From: Amycolatopsis balhimycina FH 1894
GTDB taxonomy: Bacteria > Actinomycetota > Actinomycetes > Mycobacteriales > Pseudonocardiaceae
Length of the DNA stretch: 64,000 bases
Assembly (NCBI RefSeq): GCF_000384295.1
Contig: NZ_KB913037.1
Span: 8,691,507-8,755,506, forward strand
Direction of reading: 5' to 3'
Below the pieces are notes generated by a model. The model was not told where the DNA came from. It did no database searches and saw only the letters and a program-made list of their open reading frames with translations. Below are positions 1 to 8,784 of the stretch, piece after piece (positions within the stretch are counted from its first letter, which is position 1; each line of letters starts with the position of its first letter). The position numbers and the translations under genes were made by a program.

Positions 1-23
1 TCCCGATCGTCCCGTCACCAGGA

Positions 24-51
24 CCGGGGGCGCGCTGGTGCGCGCCCCCGG
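24..51 (-). terminator. Strong GC hairpin, likely terminator of the hydantoin operon
   Basis: A perfect 12-bp inverted repeat (CCGGGGGCGCGC and its complement) encloses a 4-base loop, TGGT. It lies 20 bases past the stop codon of the minus-strand oxidoreductase gene, where a factor-independent terminator is expected. No clear T-tract follows, which is normal in high-GC actinobacteria. Confidence 0.7.
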
Positions 52-70
52 AACCGGGGTAGGGCGGCCC

Positions 71-1069
71 CTACGTGGTGAGTTTTGGGATGATCTGGGC
101 GCCGTAAGAAGCGAGGGTCGCTTCGCGGTCGTCGTGCATCAGGTACAGCGAGAACTGGTCCACGCCCAGTTCCGCCAGCTCCTGCAGCCGTTCGACATGG
201 GAAGAAGCCGGGCCCAGCAGGCAGAACCGGTCGACGATCTCGTCCGGGACGAACTCCGTCGACGGGTTGCCCGCCTTGCCGTGGTGGCTGTAGTCGTAGC
301 CCTCGCGCTCGCGGATGTAGTCCGTCAGCTCCCGCGGTACCGCCCCCGACGAGCCGTACCGCGCCACCAGGTCCGCGACGTGGTTGCCGACCATCCCGCC
401 GAACCAGCGCAGCTGTTCGCGCTGGTGCGCCAGGTCGTCGCCGACGTACGCCGGGGCCGCGACGCAGATCGTGATGCCGCCCGGGTCCCTTCCCGCCGCG
501 CGGGCCGCGTCGCGGACCGCGCCGATCGTCCAGCGGGCGATCGCCGGGTCCGCGCACTGCAGGATGAAGCCGTCCGCGTGCTCGCCGACCGTCTGCAGCG
601 CCTTCGGCCCGTACCCGGCCATCCACATTTCGAGCTGCCCGTTCGAGATCCACGGGATCTGCACGGTCTTCTCGTTCATGGTCACCGGGCGGCCCTCGGC
701 CAGGTCCTTGACCACGCGCATGCAGTCGCGGACGGTGGCCAACGTGGACGGCGGCTTGCCGACCACCCGGTGCGCCGAGTCGCCGCGGCCGATGCCGCAC
801 ACCGTGCGGTTGCCGTACATGTCGTTGAGCGTGGCGAACGTCGACGCCATCACCGACCAGTCCCGCGTGCCGGGACTGGTCACCATCGGCCCGACGACCA
901 TCGACGACGTCGCCGCGAGGATCGCCGAGTAGATGACGAACGGTTCCTGCCACAGCACGCAGGAGTCGAACGTCCAGCCGTAGCGGAACCCGGCGTCCTC
1001 GGCGTCCTTCATGAGCCGCACGACGTCCCGCGCGGGCGGGTCCGTCTGCAGCACGATCCCGAAATCCAT
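71..1069 (-). CDS. F420-type LLM (luciferase-like) oxidoreductase
   Basis: A 332-residue single-domain protein of the luciferase-like monooxygenase superfamily, probably the F420-dependent TIGR03842-type branch. The N-terminus MDFGIVLQTDPP and the later segments GIGRGDSAHR and MAGYGPKAL are typical of the barrel and cofactor-binding loops. It is the last gene of the minus-strand operon after the hydantoinase. The ATG at 1069 is chosen because GAGGTG lies just upstream; a GTG at 1075, next to the preceding TGA, is the alternative. Context suggests a redox step on a pyrimidine, hydantoin or related ring, perhaps the reduction that precedes ring opening. That role is inference; the family is assigned with good confidence but the substrate is not. 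Confidence 0.85.
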   Translation of the reverse strand: MDFGIVLQTDPPARDVVRLMKDAEDAGFRYGWTFDSCVLWQEPFVIYSAILAATSSMVVGPMVTSPGTRDWSVMASTFATLNDMYGNRTVCGIGRGDSAHRVVGKPPSTLATVRDCMRVVKDLAEGRPVTMNEKTVQIPWISNGQLEMWMAGYGPKALQTVGEHADGFILQCADPAIARWTIGAVRDAARAAGRDPGGITICVAAPAYVGDDLAHQREQLRWFGGMVGNHVADLVARYGSSGAVPRELTDYIREREGYDYSHHGKAGNPSTEFVPDEIVDRFCLLGPASSHVERLQELAELGVDQFSLYLMHDDREATLASYGAQIIPKLTT

Positions 1070-1076
1070 GCTCACC

Positions 1077-2459
1077 TCAGTTCAGGTACTGGTTCAGCGA
1101 GCGGGACAGGAACTTGCCGTGCGACGTCGACCCGGTGAAGCCGTCAGGCGACACGACGACGCGCCCGCGGGACAGCACGGTGTGCACGCGACCGGTGATC
1201 TCGAATCCCTCGTACGCCGAGTAGTCCACGTTCATGTGGTGCGTCTCGGCCGACAGTGTCTGCGTCGCCGAAGGGTCGTAGATCACGATGTCCGCGTCCG
1301 AACCCGCCGCGATGACGCCCTTACGCGGGTACAGCCCGAACATCCGCGCCGGTGTCGCCGAACATGTCTCGACCCAGCGGCCGAGCGTCAGCTCGCCGGC
1401 GACGACGCCCTGGTGCAGCAGGTCCATCCGGTGTTCGACGCCCGGTATCCCGTTCGGGATGGCCCGGAAGTCGCCGCGCCCCAGTTCCTTCTGGTCCTTG
1501 AAGCAGAACGGGCAGTGGTCGGTCGACACCACGGAGAGGTCGTTCGTCCGCAGCCCGCGCCACAGGTCCGCCTGGTGCGACTTCTCCCGCAGCGGCGGCG
1601 ATGCGACGTACTTCGCGCCCTCGAAGTCCGGCTTCGCCAGGTCCTCAATGGACAGGTACAGGTACTGTGGGCACGTCTCGGCGAAGACGTTCTGACCCTC
1701 GTTGCGTGCTTCCGCCACCGCCGCCAGCGCTTGCGACGCCGAAAGGTGCACGATGTACAGTGGCGAGCCGGTCACCTTCGCGAGCTGGATCGCCCGCGAC
1801 GTCGCTTCTCCTTCCAGTTCCGGTGGCCGCGTCAGGCCGTGCTGCACCGGGTCGATGTTCCCGGCCTCGAACGCCTGCGCGGCCAGCTGGTCGATCGCGA
1901 TGCCGTTTTCGGCGTGCATCATGATCGTAGCGCCGATTTCGCGCGCTTTCTGCATGGCCAGCAGGATTTCCCCGTCCGTGGAGTAGAACACCCCCGGGTA
2001 CGCCATGAACATCTTGAAGCTGCCGACGCCACCGTCGACGCAGGCTTCCATCTCCTTCAGCGACTGGTCGTTGACGTCGGAGACGATCATGTGGAAGCCG
2101 TAGTCGATCGCGCAGTTTCCGTCCGCCTTCGCGTGCCACTTGTCCATTGTGGACAACAGTGACGTGCCCTTGGCCTGCACGGCGAAGTCGATGATCGTGG
2201 TCGTGCCGCCCCACGCCGCCGCCGTGGTGCCGGTCGAGAACGTGTCGACGGAGTGCGTGCCGCCGAACGGCATCTCCATGTGGGTGTGGGCGTCGATGCC
2301 GCCGGGCAGGACATACTTCCCGGTGGCGTCGATCGTCTCGTCGCCGGTCAGCGTCCCGGGCGCCCCGACGGCGGCGATGGTCTCGCCGTCGACGAGGACG
2401 TCCGCCAGGAGCGCGCCGGACGGCGAAACGACCCGGCCGCCCTGGATGAGCGTGGTCAT
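1077..2459 (-). CDS. hydA: D-hydantoinase / dihydropyrimidinase
   Basis: A 460-residue cyclic amidohydrolase that opens hydantoin or dihydropyrimidine rings to N-carbamoyl amino acids. Metal ligands are visible: H58 and H60 in DAHTH, the lysine K149 in SFKMF that is carbamylated in this family, H182 in MMHAEN, H238 in YIVHLS, and D314 in STDHCP. Length matches the family. The ATG overlaps the stop of the upstream nitrilase gene (TGATG), indicating translational coupling; the open frame extends further upstream, but that part is a shadow of the nitrilase gene. Hydantoinase and dihydropyrimidinase cannot be separated from sequence alone. The gene order transporter, carbamoyl hydrolase, hydantoinase supports a catabolic operon. 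Confidence 0.95.
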   Translation of the reverse strand: MTTLIQGGRVVSPSGALLADVLVDGETIAAVGAPGTLTGDETIDATGKYVLPGGIDAHTHMEMPFGGTHSVDTFSTGTTAAAWGGTTTIIDFAVQAKGTSLLSTMDKWHAKADGNCAIDYGFHMIVSDVNDQSLKEMEACVDGGVGSFKMFMAYPGVFYSTDGEILLAMQKAREIGATIMMHAENGIAIDQLAAQAFEAGNIDPVQHGLTRPPELEGEATSRAIQLAKVTGSPLYIVHLSASQALAAVAEARNEGQNVFAETCPQYLYLSIEDLAKPDFEGAKYVASPPLREKSHQADLWRGLRTNDLSVVSTDHCPFCFKDQKELGRGDFRAIPNGIPGVEHRMDLLHQGVVAGELTLGRWVETCSATPARMFGLYPRKGVIAAGSDADIVIYDPSATQTLSAETHHMNVDYSAYEGFEITGRVHTVLSRGRVVVSPDGFTGSTSHGKFLSRSLNQYLN

Positions 2460-3298
2460 CAGGCCTCCGCGAGCGGGCCGTAGGTGTCCGGGCGGCGGTC
2501 GCGGTAGAACGCCCACTGGTTCCGGACGTCGTCGAGCAGCCCGAGGTCGAGATCGCGCACCACGACCTCGTCGTCGGTGTCGGACGCGGCGTCGCCGACG
2601 AGCTGGCCCTTCGGGTCGACGAAGTACGTCTGACCGTAGAAGTCGTTGTCGCCCAGCGGTTCCACGCCGACGCGGTTGATCGCGCCGACGAAGTACTCGT
2701 TCGCCACCGCGGCCGCCGGCTGCTCCAGCTTCCACAGGTACTGCGACAGGCTGCGGCTGGTCGCCGAGGGGTTGAACACGATCTTCGCCCCGGCCAGGCC
2801 GAGGGCACGCCAGCCCTCCGGGAAGTGCCGCTCGTAGCAGATGTAGACGCCGATGCGGCCCACGGCGGTGTCGAACACCGGGTAACCGAGGTTGCCGGGC
2901 CGGAAGTAGAACTTCTCCCAGAACCCCTGGACCTGCGGGATGTGGTTCTTGCGGTACTTGCCGAGGTAGGTGCCGTCGGCGTCGATGACCGCGGCGGTGT
3001 TGTAGTAGACGCCGGGCTGCTCGACCTCGTACATCGGCACGATCAGCACGATGCCGTGACGCTCGGCGACCTCCTGCATGAGCCGCGTGGTGGGCCCGTC
3101 GGGAATGGCCTCGGTGTAGGAGTAGTAGTCGGCGTCCTGCACCTGGCAGAAGTACGGCCCGTAGAACAGCTCCTGGAGGCAGACGACCTGGGCGCCCTGC
3201 GAGGCGGCGGTGGCGATGTGGTCGACCGCCGCCTTGATCATGGACTCCTTGTCACCCGTCCACCGCTGCTGGATCAATCCGGCTCGGACGACGCTCAC
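2459..3298 (-). CDS. Nitrilase-superfamily carbamoyl hydrolase (beta-ureidopropionase / N-carbamoylase type)
   Basis: A 279-residue C-N hydrolase with the expected Glu-Lys-Cys triad: E43 in LQELF, K117 in YRKNHIP and C154 in VYICYERHFP. It should hydrolyse the N-carbamoyl amino acid made by the adjacent hydantoinase to amino acid, CO2 and ammonia. Its GTG start has a strong AAGGAGG Shine-Dalgarno sequence. The first 47 bases overlap the 3' end of the upstream transporter gene, a longer overlap than usual, but MSVVRAGLIQ is the canonical N-terminus so the overlap appears real. The choice between beta-ureidopropionase and D-carbamoylase is open. Confidence 0.93.
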   Translation of the reverse strand: MSVVRAGLIQQRWTGDKESMIKAAVDHIATAASQGAQVVCLQELFYGPYFCQVQDADYYSYTEAIPDGPTTRLMQEVAERHGIVLIVPMYEVEQPGVYYNTAAVIDADGTYLGKYRKNHIPQVQGFWEKFYFRPGNLGYPVFDTAVGRIGVYICYERHFPEGWRALGLAGAKIVFNPSATSRSLSQYLWKLEQPAAAVANEYFVGAINRVGVEPLGDNDFYGQTYFVDPKGQLVGDAASDTDDEVVVRDLDLGLLDDVRNQWAFYRDRRPDTYGPLAEA

Positions 3299-4805
3299 TT
3301 GCTTCCTCCTTGGTTGAGGGAAGGGTCAGTGCGGCGAAGACGGCGAAGGCGCCGACCAGGCCGATCACCCAGTTGTAGTCGTAAAGCGGCTTGAGGAACG
3401 GGATCAGGCCGTCGGCGGGGAAGGGCCCGCCGTACGCACCGCCGACCGCGAGGAGGGCTCCCACCAGCGTCGCGACCAGCGCGCGCCAGTTCCAGCCGCC
3501 GGTGAACCAATACACCCCATCGGGTGTGTAGAGGTCCTTCAGCCGCAGCTTCGTGCGGTTGACGAGCCAGTAGCCGGCGACGAGCACCCCGGCGACCGCG
3601 CCGAGCAGCCCGCCGTAGAAGCCGAGCCACGCGAAGATGTAGATGTTCGGGTCCGAGTACAGCCGCCAGGGCTGGATGAGGATGCCGATGACGCCGGTGA
3701 TCCCGCCGCCGACCGCGAAGGTGATCTTCTTCGGGAACGCGTTCGAGAAGTCGTAGGACGGGCTGACGACGTTGGCCGCGAGGTTCGCCGAGATCGTCGC
3801 CAGCACCAGCGCGACCAGGGCGACGACGACCACGGCCGGGCTGTCGAACTTGTCGGCCAGTTTTGCCGGGTCCCAGATGTCCTCGCCGTAGAGCACGTGC
3901 CCGCCCGACGTGGTCAGGATGGCCACGATGGCGATGAACGTCATCGTCGTCGGCAGGCCGAGGATCTGGCCGCGGACCTGCTTGCGCTGGCTGCCGCCGA
4001 AGCGGGTGAAGTCCGGCATGTTGAGCGACAGCGTCGACCAGAACGCGATCATCGCCATCAGCGACGGCGCGAACACCTTCCAGAAGTCCGGGCCCCAGCC
4101 GAGCTTGCCGCCGTCGGACAGGATCGGGCCGAGCCCGCCCGCCTTGACCAGCACGTACCCGAGCATGACCAGGAAGCCGACCGACACCAGCGGCGCCGTC
4201 CAGTTCTCGAACCGGCGGACCGCGTCCATGCCGCGCCAGATGATGAGCATCTGGCCGATCCAGAAGACCACGAAGGACAGCCAGAGCGTCCAGTGCTGTC
4301 CGGCTACGACGGCGGAGTCGCGCCACCACGAGCCGAGCAGGCGGCCGAGGATGACGTAGATGGCCTCGCCGCCGACCCAGGTCTGGATGCCGAACCAGCC
4401 GCAGGCGATGAACGCCCGCAGCAGCGCGGCCAGGTTGGCGCCGCGCAGGCCGTAGAACGCGCGGGCGAACACCGGGAACGGGATGCCGTACTTCGTGCCG
4501 GCGTGGCTGTTGAGCAGCATCGGCGCGAGCACGACCAGGTTGCCGATCGTGATCGTGAGCAGCGCCTGCACCCAGTTCATGCCGAGCGCGATGAGCGACG
4601 CGGCCAGGGCGTAGCTGGGGATGTTGTGCGCCATCCCCATCCAGAGCGCGAAATAGTTGTAGGTGGTCCAGGTCCGTTTTGCGACGGGGACGGGGGCCAG
4701 CTCTTCGTTGAAGAACCGGCTGCCTTCGAGAGACCCGACGTCGGCGGGGTTCAGTTCGACCCGGCCGTCGTCGTGCACGCGCTGGTCTGCGGGTGTCGGC
4801 GCCAT
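3252..4805 (-). CDS. NCS1-family nucleobase/hydantoin:cation symporter
   Basis: A 517-residue polytopic membrane protein with about twelve hydrophobic helices and the NCS1 signatures NPADVGSLEGSRFFNEELAPV near the N-terminus and YNYFALWMGMAHNIPSY at the first helix. Members import hydantoins, allantoin, uracil or cytosine with Na+ or H+ (Mhp1, PucI, FurE relatives). It is the first gene of the operon that ends with the oxidoreductase, so it probably imports the operon's substrate. The hydrophilic C-terminal tail overlaps the next gene. The start ATG at 4805 has no strong Shine-Dalgarno sequence. The exact substrate is not readable from sequence. Confidence 0.92.
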   Translation of the reverse strand: MAPTPADQRVHDDGRVELNPADVGSLEGSRFFNEELAPVPVAKRTWTTYNYFALWMGMAHNIPSYALAASLIALGMNWVQALLTITIGNLVVLAPMLLNSHAGTKYGIPFPVFARAFYGLRGANLAALLRAFIACGWFGIQTWVGGEAIYVILGRLLGSWWRDSAVVAGQHWTLWLSFVVFWIGQMLIIWRGMDAVRRFENWTAPLVSVGFLVMLGYVLVKAGGLGPILSDGGKLGWGPDFWKVFAPSLMAMIAFWSTLSLNMPDFTRFGGSQRKQVRGQILGLPTTMTFIAIVAILTTSGGHVLYGEDIWDPAKLADKFDSPAVVVVALVALVLATISANLAANVVSPSYDFSNAFPKKITFAVGGGITGVIGILIQPWRLYSDPNIYIFAWLGFYGGLLGAVAGVLVAGYWLVNRTKLRLKDLYTPDGVYWFTGGWNWRALVATLVGALLAVGGAYGGPFPADGLIPFLKPLYDYNWVIGLVGAFAVFAALTLPSTKEEASERRPSRIDPAAVDG

Positions 4806-5019
4806 TGCGGAATCCTGCGCGCCTGGTCATCGCCGGTGCAACGGCAGTCTGTTCACTCTTCGCTGATCAGGAGTGCAGTCTGTCGATTGCGCCAAGGGGC
4901 TCCGGAGTGCATGAACTGCGTCACACATCTCGCCGTCACGAACCGGCAAAGCGGCTGAAACGTCTCCACAGGATCTTCACAGTTCACGCGGACCGTCTCC
5001 ATCGGAGGTGCTTACTGTC

Positions 5020-5718
5020 GTGGCCATGGAACTGGGTGGGCGGCGGGTGCTCGTCGTCGAGGACGACGTCACGATCGCCGCGTCGATCGCGGCCCGGCTG
5101 CGGGCCGAGGGGTTCACCGTGGACGTCGCCCACGACGGGCCCGCCGCCGTCGAGGCCGACTCGGCGGGCGAGCCGGAGCTGGTGGTGCTCGACGTGATGC
5201 TGCCCGGGTTCGACGGCCTGGAGGTCTGCCGCCGGATCCAGGGACGGCGTCCGGTGCCGGTGCTGATGCTGACCGCGCGCGCCGACGAGACGGACCTGCT
5301 GGTCGGGCTGGGGGTCGGCGCCGACGACTACCTCACGAAGCCGTTCTCGATGCGGGTGCTCACCGCCCGGGTGCACGCGCTGCTGCGGCGGGTGGACCGC
5401 TCGGCGTCCGTCGCGGGCGCCCGGATCGTGCTCGGCGACCTCGACATCGACATCGACCAGCGGCGCGTCGCCCGGGCGGGCGTCGCGGCGCAGCTGACGC
5501 CGATCGAGTTCGACCTGCTGGTCCACTTCGCGCGGCGGCCGCGAGTGGTGCAGCCGCGCGAACGGCTGCTGTCGGAGGTGTGGGACTGGGACGTCCACGG
5601 CACGTCGGCGGGGACGCGGGCGGTGGACAGCCACATCAAGGCGCTGCGGCGGAAGCTCGGCGCGGACCTGATCCGGACGGTGCACGGCGTCGGCTACGCA
5701 TTGGAGGCGGGCTCGTGA
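5020..5718 (+). CDS. OmpR/PhoB-type response regulator
   Basis: A two-domain response regulator of about 232 residues. The receiver domain carries the acidic pocket VEDD, the phospho-acceptor Asp in VVLDVMLPG and the Lys in LTKPFS. It is followed by an OmpR-type winged helix with TPIEFDLLVHFA and RAVDSHIKALRRKLG. The start is uncertain: GTG 5020 lies 11 bases after GGAGG, ATG 5026 lies 17 bases after, and GTG 5008 overlaps the Shine-Dalgarno sequence. It is coupled by GTGA to the histidine kinase that follows and is divergent from the hydantoin transporter. A regulatory link to that operon is possible but unproven. Confidence 0.93.
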   Translation: MAMELGGRRVLVVEDDVTIAASIAARLRAEGFTVDVAHDGPAAVEADSAGEPELVVLDVMLPGFDGLEVCRRIQGRRPVPVLMLTARADETDLLVGLGVGADDYLTKPFSMRVLTARVHALLRRVDRSASVAGARIVLGDLDIDIDQRRVARAGVAAQLTPIEFDLLVHFARRPRVVQPRERLLSEVWDWDVHGTSAGTRAVDSHIKALRRKLGADLIRTVHGVGYALEAGS

Positions 5719-6707
5719 ACCTCGTTCCGCGGCCGCTGGATCGGATCCGGTCGATCAAGCTGAAGCTGGCGATCCTGATGGTCGCCTCCGGCGGGGTGGC
5801 GTTCGCGTTCTTCAACTGGCAGATCGGCTGGCTGCCGCCGAGGACGACGGTCACCGCGATGGTCCTGGCCCTGGTGTTGTCGCAGGTCCTGGCGCACGGG
5901 ATGACGCGGCCGCTGCGCGAGATGACCGCGGCGGCGCGGGCGATGGCGAAGGGCGACTACAGCCGCCGGATCCGCGCGACGACCCGCGACGAGGTGGGTT
6001 CGCTGGCGCGCGCGTTCAACCAGATGGCGGGGGACCTCGGCGACGCGGACCGCCGGCGCCGGGAGCTGATCGCGAACGTGTCCCACGAGCTGCGGACGCC
6101 GATCACCGCGCTGAGCGGCGTGCTGGAGAACCTCGTCGACGGCGTCGAGGAACCCGATCCGGGGACGTTGAAGACGGCGTTGCGGCAGACCGAGCGGCTG
6201 GCGACGCTGGTGGACGAGCTGCTGGACTTGTCACGGCTCGACGCGGGGGCGATCCCGCTGCACAAGACGTCCTTCTCACTGTGGTCGCTGCTGTCGGAAG
6301 TGGTGGGGGAGGCGGCGTTCGCGGGCCGCGGGGTGACGTTCTCGGTGTCGGTCTCCCCGGAGGGCGCGCTGGTGACGGCGGACCGCGGACGGCTGTTCCA
6401 GGTGGTGGCGAACCTGCTGGAGAACGCGGCCCGCCACGGCCCGGCGGGCGGCGAGGTGCGGGTGCTGGCGCAGGTGCGGCCGGGGGAGGTCCGCATCGAC
6501 GTCTGCGACGAGGGGCCGGGCATCGCGCGGGCCGACCGGGAGCGGGTCTTCGAGCGGTTCACCCGCGGGGAACGGCCCTCGGGCGGGGGCACGGGGCTGG
6601 GGCTGGCGATCGCCCGGTGGGCGGTGGAACTGCACGGCGGGACGATCGGGGTGGCGGACCCGGCGCCGGGGACGGGCAGCCGGATCCGGGTGACGCTGCC
6701 GGCCTAG
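5715..6707 (+). CDS. Sensor histidine kinase with very short extracytoplasmic loop
   Basis: A 330-residue kinase partnering the preceding regulator (GTGA overlap). Order: two transmembrane helices (about residues 17-32 and 44-60), HAMP linker, HisKA box with phospho-acceptor H124 in NVSHELRTP, then HATPase_c with N, G1 and G2 boxes (LLENAARHG, DEGPGI, GTGLGLAI). Only about ten residues (around NWQIGWLPPR) separate the two membrane helices. A classical periplasmic ligand domain is therefore absent, and sensing must occur in or at the membrane or through an accessory protein. The signal is unknown. Confidence 0.93.
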   Translation: MNLVPRPLDRIRSIKLKLAILMVASGGVAFAFFNWQIGWLPPRTTVTAMVLALVLSQVLAHGMTRPLREMTAAARAMAKGDYSRRIRATTRDEVGSLARAFNQMAGDLGDADRRRRELIANVSHELRTPITALSGVLENLVDGVEEPDPGTLKTALRQTERLATLVDELLDLSRLDAGAIPLHKTSFSLWSLLSEVVGEAAFAGRGVTFSVSVSPEGALVTADRGRLFQVVANLLENAARHGPAGGEVRVLAQVRPGEVRIDVCDEGPGIARADRERVFERFTRGERPSGGGTGLGLAIARWAVELHGGTIGVADPAPGTGSRIRVTLPA

Positions 6708-6723
6708 TTCCCGCGGCTCCGGT

Positions 6724-6776
6724 GTCTTGAATGACTCATTCAGGGCGCCGGAGGTCCTGAATGAGTCATTCAAGAC
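6724..6776. repeat. Perfect 21-bp inverted repeat built from two TGAATGA-type palindromes
   Basis: Arms at 6724-6744 and 6756-6776 are exactly complementary around an 11-base loop. Each arm itself contains the 15-base palindrome TGAATGA(C/G)TCATTCA. It lies directly after the kinase stop and before the DUF4153 gene, so it can act as a terminator. It is one of four similarly built intergenic palindromes here (see 13467, 31053, 38544). Confidence 0.85.
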
Positions 6777-6835
6777 CTTTCGGCCGGACTGTGGCGTTCG
6801 CAAAAGTGAACGCGAGATCTCGAGGAAGAGGCGAA

Positions 6836-8539
6836 ATGCCCAAAGCTCATGTCGGCGGCGGTGTGCCGCGGGGGAAGCGTTCGGTCGCGTCCCGGGTGGC
6901 CACGCCGGATCCGGCAACGGCCCGAGTTTCGCCCGCCGGGGAGCGGGCAGGAGCCGGCGATGCTCGGGTGGCCGGCTCCGCGTCTCCGGTGTCGGGGGCG
7001 GTGGGTGGGGGTGCCGGGGGTGGATCGGTGGGACTGGCCGGTTCTGCTGCTGCGGGTGCGGCGTCCGGCGGTGGGGTGGCCGTGGCCGCTCCGCCCGTGC
7101 TCATGCTGCCGCTGCCGCCGCCGAAGTCCGCTGTTGTGCCTCTGCCTCCCGCCGTGCTGCCCGCCGCCGGGCTTGCCGGGGTGGCCGCCGCGCTCGTGCT
7201 GCCCGTCGACCGGCCCGGGGCCGGGTGGCTGCTCAGCGGGCTGGCCGCGGCCGCGGCCGTGGTCGTCGCCGATCGGCGTTCCCGGGCGGGCGGTTCCTTC
7301 ACCTGGCTCAGTGCCGGGTGGGCGTTCCTCGCCCTTGCCCTGCTCGGGATGGGAGCCGTGCGGGCCTCCGGGTGGCTGTTCGTCCTGTGCGTGCTCGGCG
7401 CCGTCGTCACCGGGTCGCTGGCCGTCGTCGGGGAGCGGACCGTCAATTCCGTCCTCTACGACATGCTCGCGATCCCGGTCGAGGCCCTGCGCGCCATTCC
7501 GTGGGCCGGCCGCGGCGTCGGACGCTTCACCGCCCGGCGCGACGGCGTCGCCCGCCGGATCGCGCTCGCCGTGCTTGCCGCCGCCGCGCTCGTCGGGGTC
7601 TTCGTGCCGCTGCTCGTGAGTGCCGACGCTGCCTTCGCCGCCGTCGTCAACGCCATGGTTCCCGATCTCGGCATCGACGTTCTCCTGCGGTGGTGCTGCG
7701 TGTTCGCGGCCGTCACCATGGTGGTCGCCGGGGCGTGCTACTTCCTCGCCGCGCCGGCGCGGCGCGCCTCGGCGGATAGTCCACACAGGACTAGATACAG
7801 TCTGGAGTGGACGGTCCCGCTCACCGTCCTCGTCCTCGTGTTCGGCCTCTTCGTCGGCGTACGGCTGGTCGTGCTGTTCGGCGGCACCGAGTACGTCCTG
7901 CGCACGAGCGGCCTGACGTCGGCGGAGTACGCCCGCGGCGGCTTCTGGCAGCTGTGCGCGGTCACCGTGCTGACGCTGGCGATCGTCGCGGCCGCGCTGC
8001 GCTGGGCGCCGGACGCCACCCGCGCCGACCGGCTGCGCCAGCGCGTCCTGCTGGGGGCGCTGAGCGCGCTGAGCCTGGTGCTCGTCGGGTCGGCGTTGAG
8101 TCGCATGTGGACATACCAGGAGGCGTACGGCTTCACCGTGCTGCGGCTGCTGGTCGAGGTCTGCGAACTGTGGTTCGGCGCGGTGTTCGTGCTGGTCGGA
8201 GCCTCGCTGGTCCGCCTGCGCTCGACGTGGCTGCCCCGCGCGGCGATCGGCACGGCCGCGGCGGCGCTGCTCGCCCTCGCCGTCCTCGACCCGGAACGTC
8301 TCATCGCCGACGCCAACCTCGACCGCGTGGCCGCCGGCAAGCCCCTCGACGACCGCTACCTGGCGCGTTTCTCGGCCGACGTGGTCCCGGTGGTTTCGGC
8401 CCGGGTCCAGGAGCCGCTGCGGACGTGCGTGCTGCGGCAGGTGCTGAGCGCCGACACCCCGGACGGCTGGCCGGCCTGGAACCTCAGCCGCTCAGCCGCG
8501 CGTGACGTGCCTCTCGGTAACGGTATCGGCTGCCGCTGA
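6836..8539 (+). CDS. DUF4153/DUF4173 multi-pass membrane protein
   Basis: A 567-residue integral membrane protein. The first roughly 80 residues are a Gly/Ala/Ser-rich, non-hydrophobic, low-complexity stretch; about a dozen membrane helices follow. The C-terminal half contains YVLRTSGLTSAEYARGGFWQL, which I recognise as characteristic of the DUF4153/DUF4173 family. Function is unknown. The ATG at 6836 is preferred because a GAAGAGG-like Shine-Dalgarno sequence precedes it; an earlier in-frame ATG at 6761 lies inside the palindrome and is unlikely. The final residues follow ADTPDGWPAWNLSR. No operon partner is visible, and it converges with the DUF397 gene. Confidence 0.85.
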   Translation: MPKAHVGGGVPRGKRSVASRVATPDPATARVSPAGERAGAGDARVAGSASPVSGAVGGGAGGGSVGLAGSAAAGAASGGGVAVAAPPVLMLPLPPPKSAVVPLPPAVLPAAGLAGVAAALVLPVDRPGAGWLLSGLAAAAAVVVADRRSRAGGSFTWLSAGWAFLALALLGMGAVRASGWLFVLCVLGAVVTGSLAVVGERTVNSVLYDMLAIPVEALRAIPWAGRGVGRFTARRDGVARRIALAVLAAAALVGVFVPLLVSADAAFAAVVNAMVPDLGIDVLLRWCCVFAAVTMVVAGACYFLAAPARRASADSPHRTRYSLEWTVPLTVLVLVFGLFVGVRLVVLFGGTEYVLRTSGLTSAEYARGGFWQLCAVTVLTLAIVAAALRWAPDATRADRLRQRVLLGALSALSLVLVGSALSRMWTYQEAYGFTVLRLLVEVCELWFGAVFVLVGASLVRLRSTWLPRAAIGTAAAALLALAVLDPERLIADANLDRVAAGKPLDDRYLARFSADVVPVVSARVQEPLRTCVLRQVLSADTPDGWPAWNLSRSAARDVPLGNGIGCR

Positions 8540-8570
8540 ACCGCATCGCCGTGCGGCGCGTGGTCAAGAG

Positions 8571-8783
8571 TTACGCGGAAGCCACCGGACCGTCGTGGGG
8601 GCGGCCCGGCGGCTTCCGCGCGCTCAAACAGGCCACCAGGGCTTCAAACGATCGGGTGGTAACGGAGAGTGTGCCTCCCGCGCGGTCCTTCGTATCGCGG
8701 ATCTGCGACAGCCCGGCGAACCGTACTTCGACGCACTCGTGCTCGCCGCTGTGAGAGGACTTTCGCCAAGCGGCTCCGAGCAT
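8571..8783 (-). CDS. DUF397 small protein
   Basis: A 70-residue protein with the family pattern WRKSSHSG...CVEV...IRDTKD near the N-terminus. DUF397 proteins are actinomycete-specific and are typically encoded beside XRE/DUF5753 regulators, as here: its ATG is one base after the stop of the regulator gene. Such pairs (BldB- or Scr-like) affect development or behave as regulator-antagonist pairs; the exact role is not known. The C-terminus SARKPPGRPHDGPVASA is slightly longer than usual. Confidence 0.88.
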   Translation of the reverse strand: MLGAAWRKSSHSGEHECVEVRFAGLSQIRDTKDRAGGTLSVTTRSFEALVACLSARKPPGRPHDGPVASA

Positions 8784-8784
8784 T

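Noticed and set aside
6761..8539. ATG at 6761 as the start of the DUF4153 gene
   Set aside because: It lies inside the perfect inverted repeat; ATG 6836 has a Shine-Dalgarno sequence and a sensible N-terminus.
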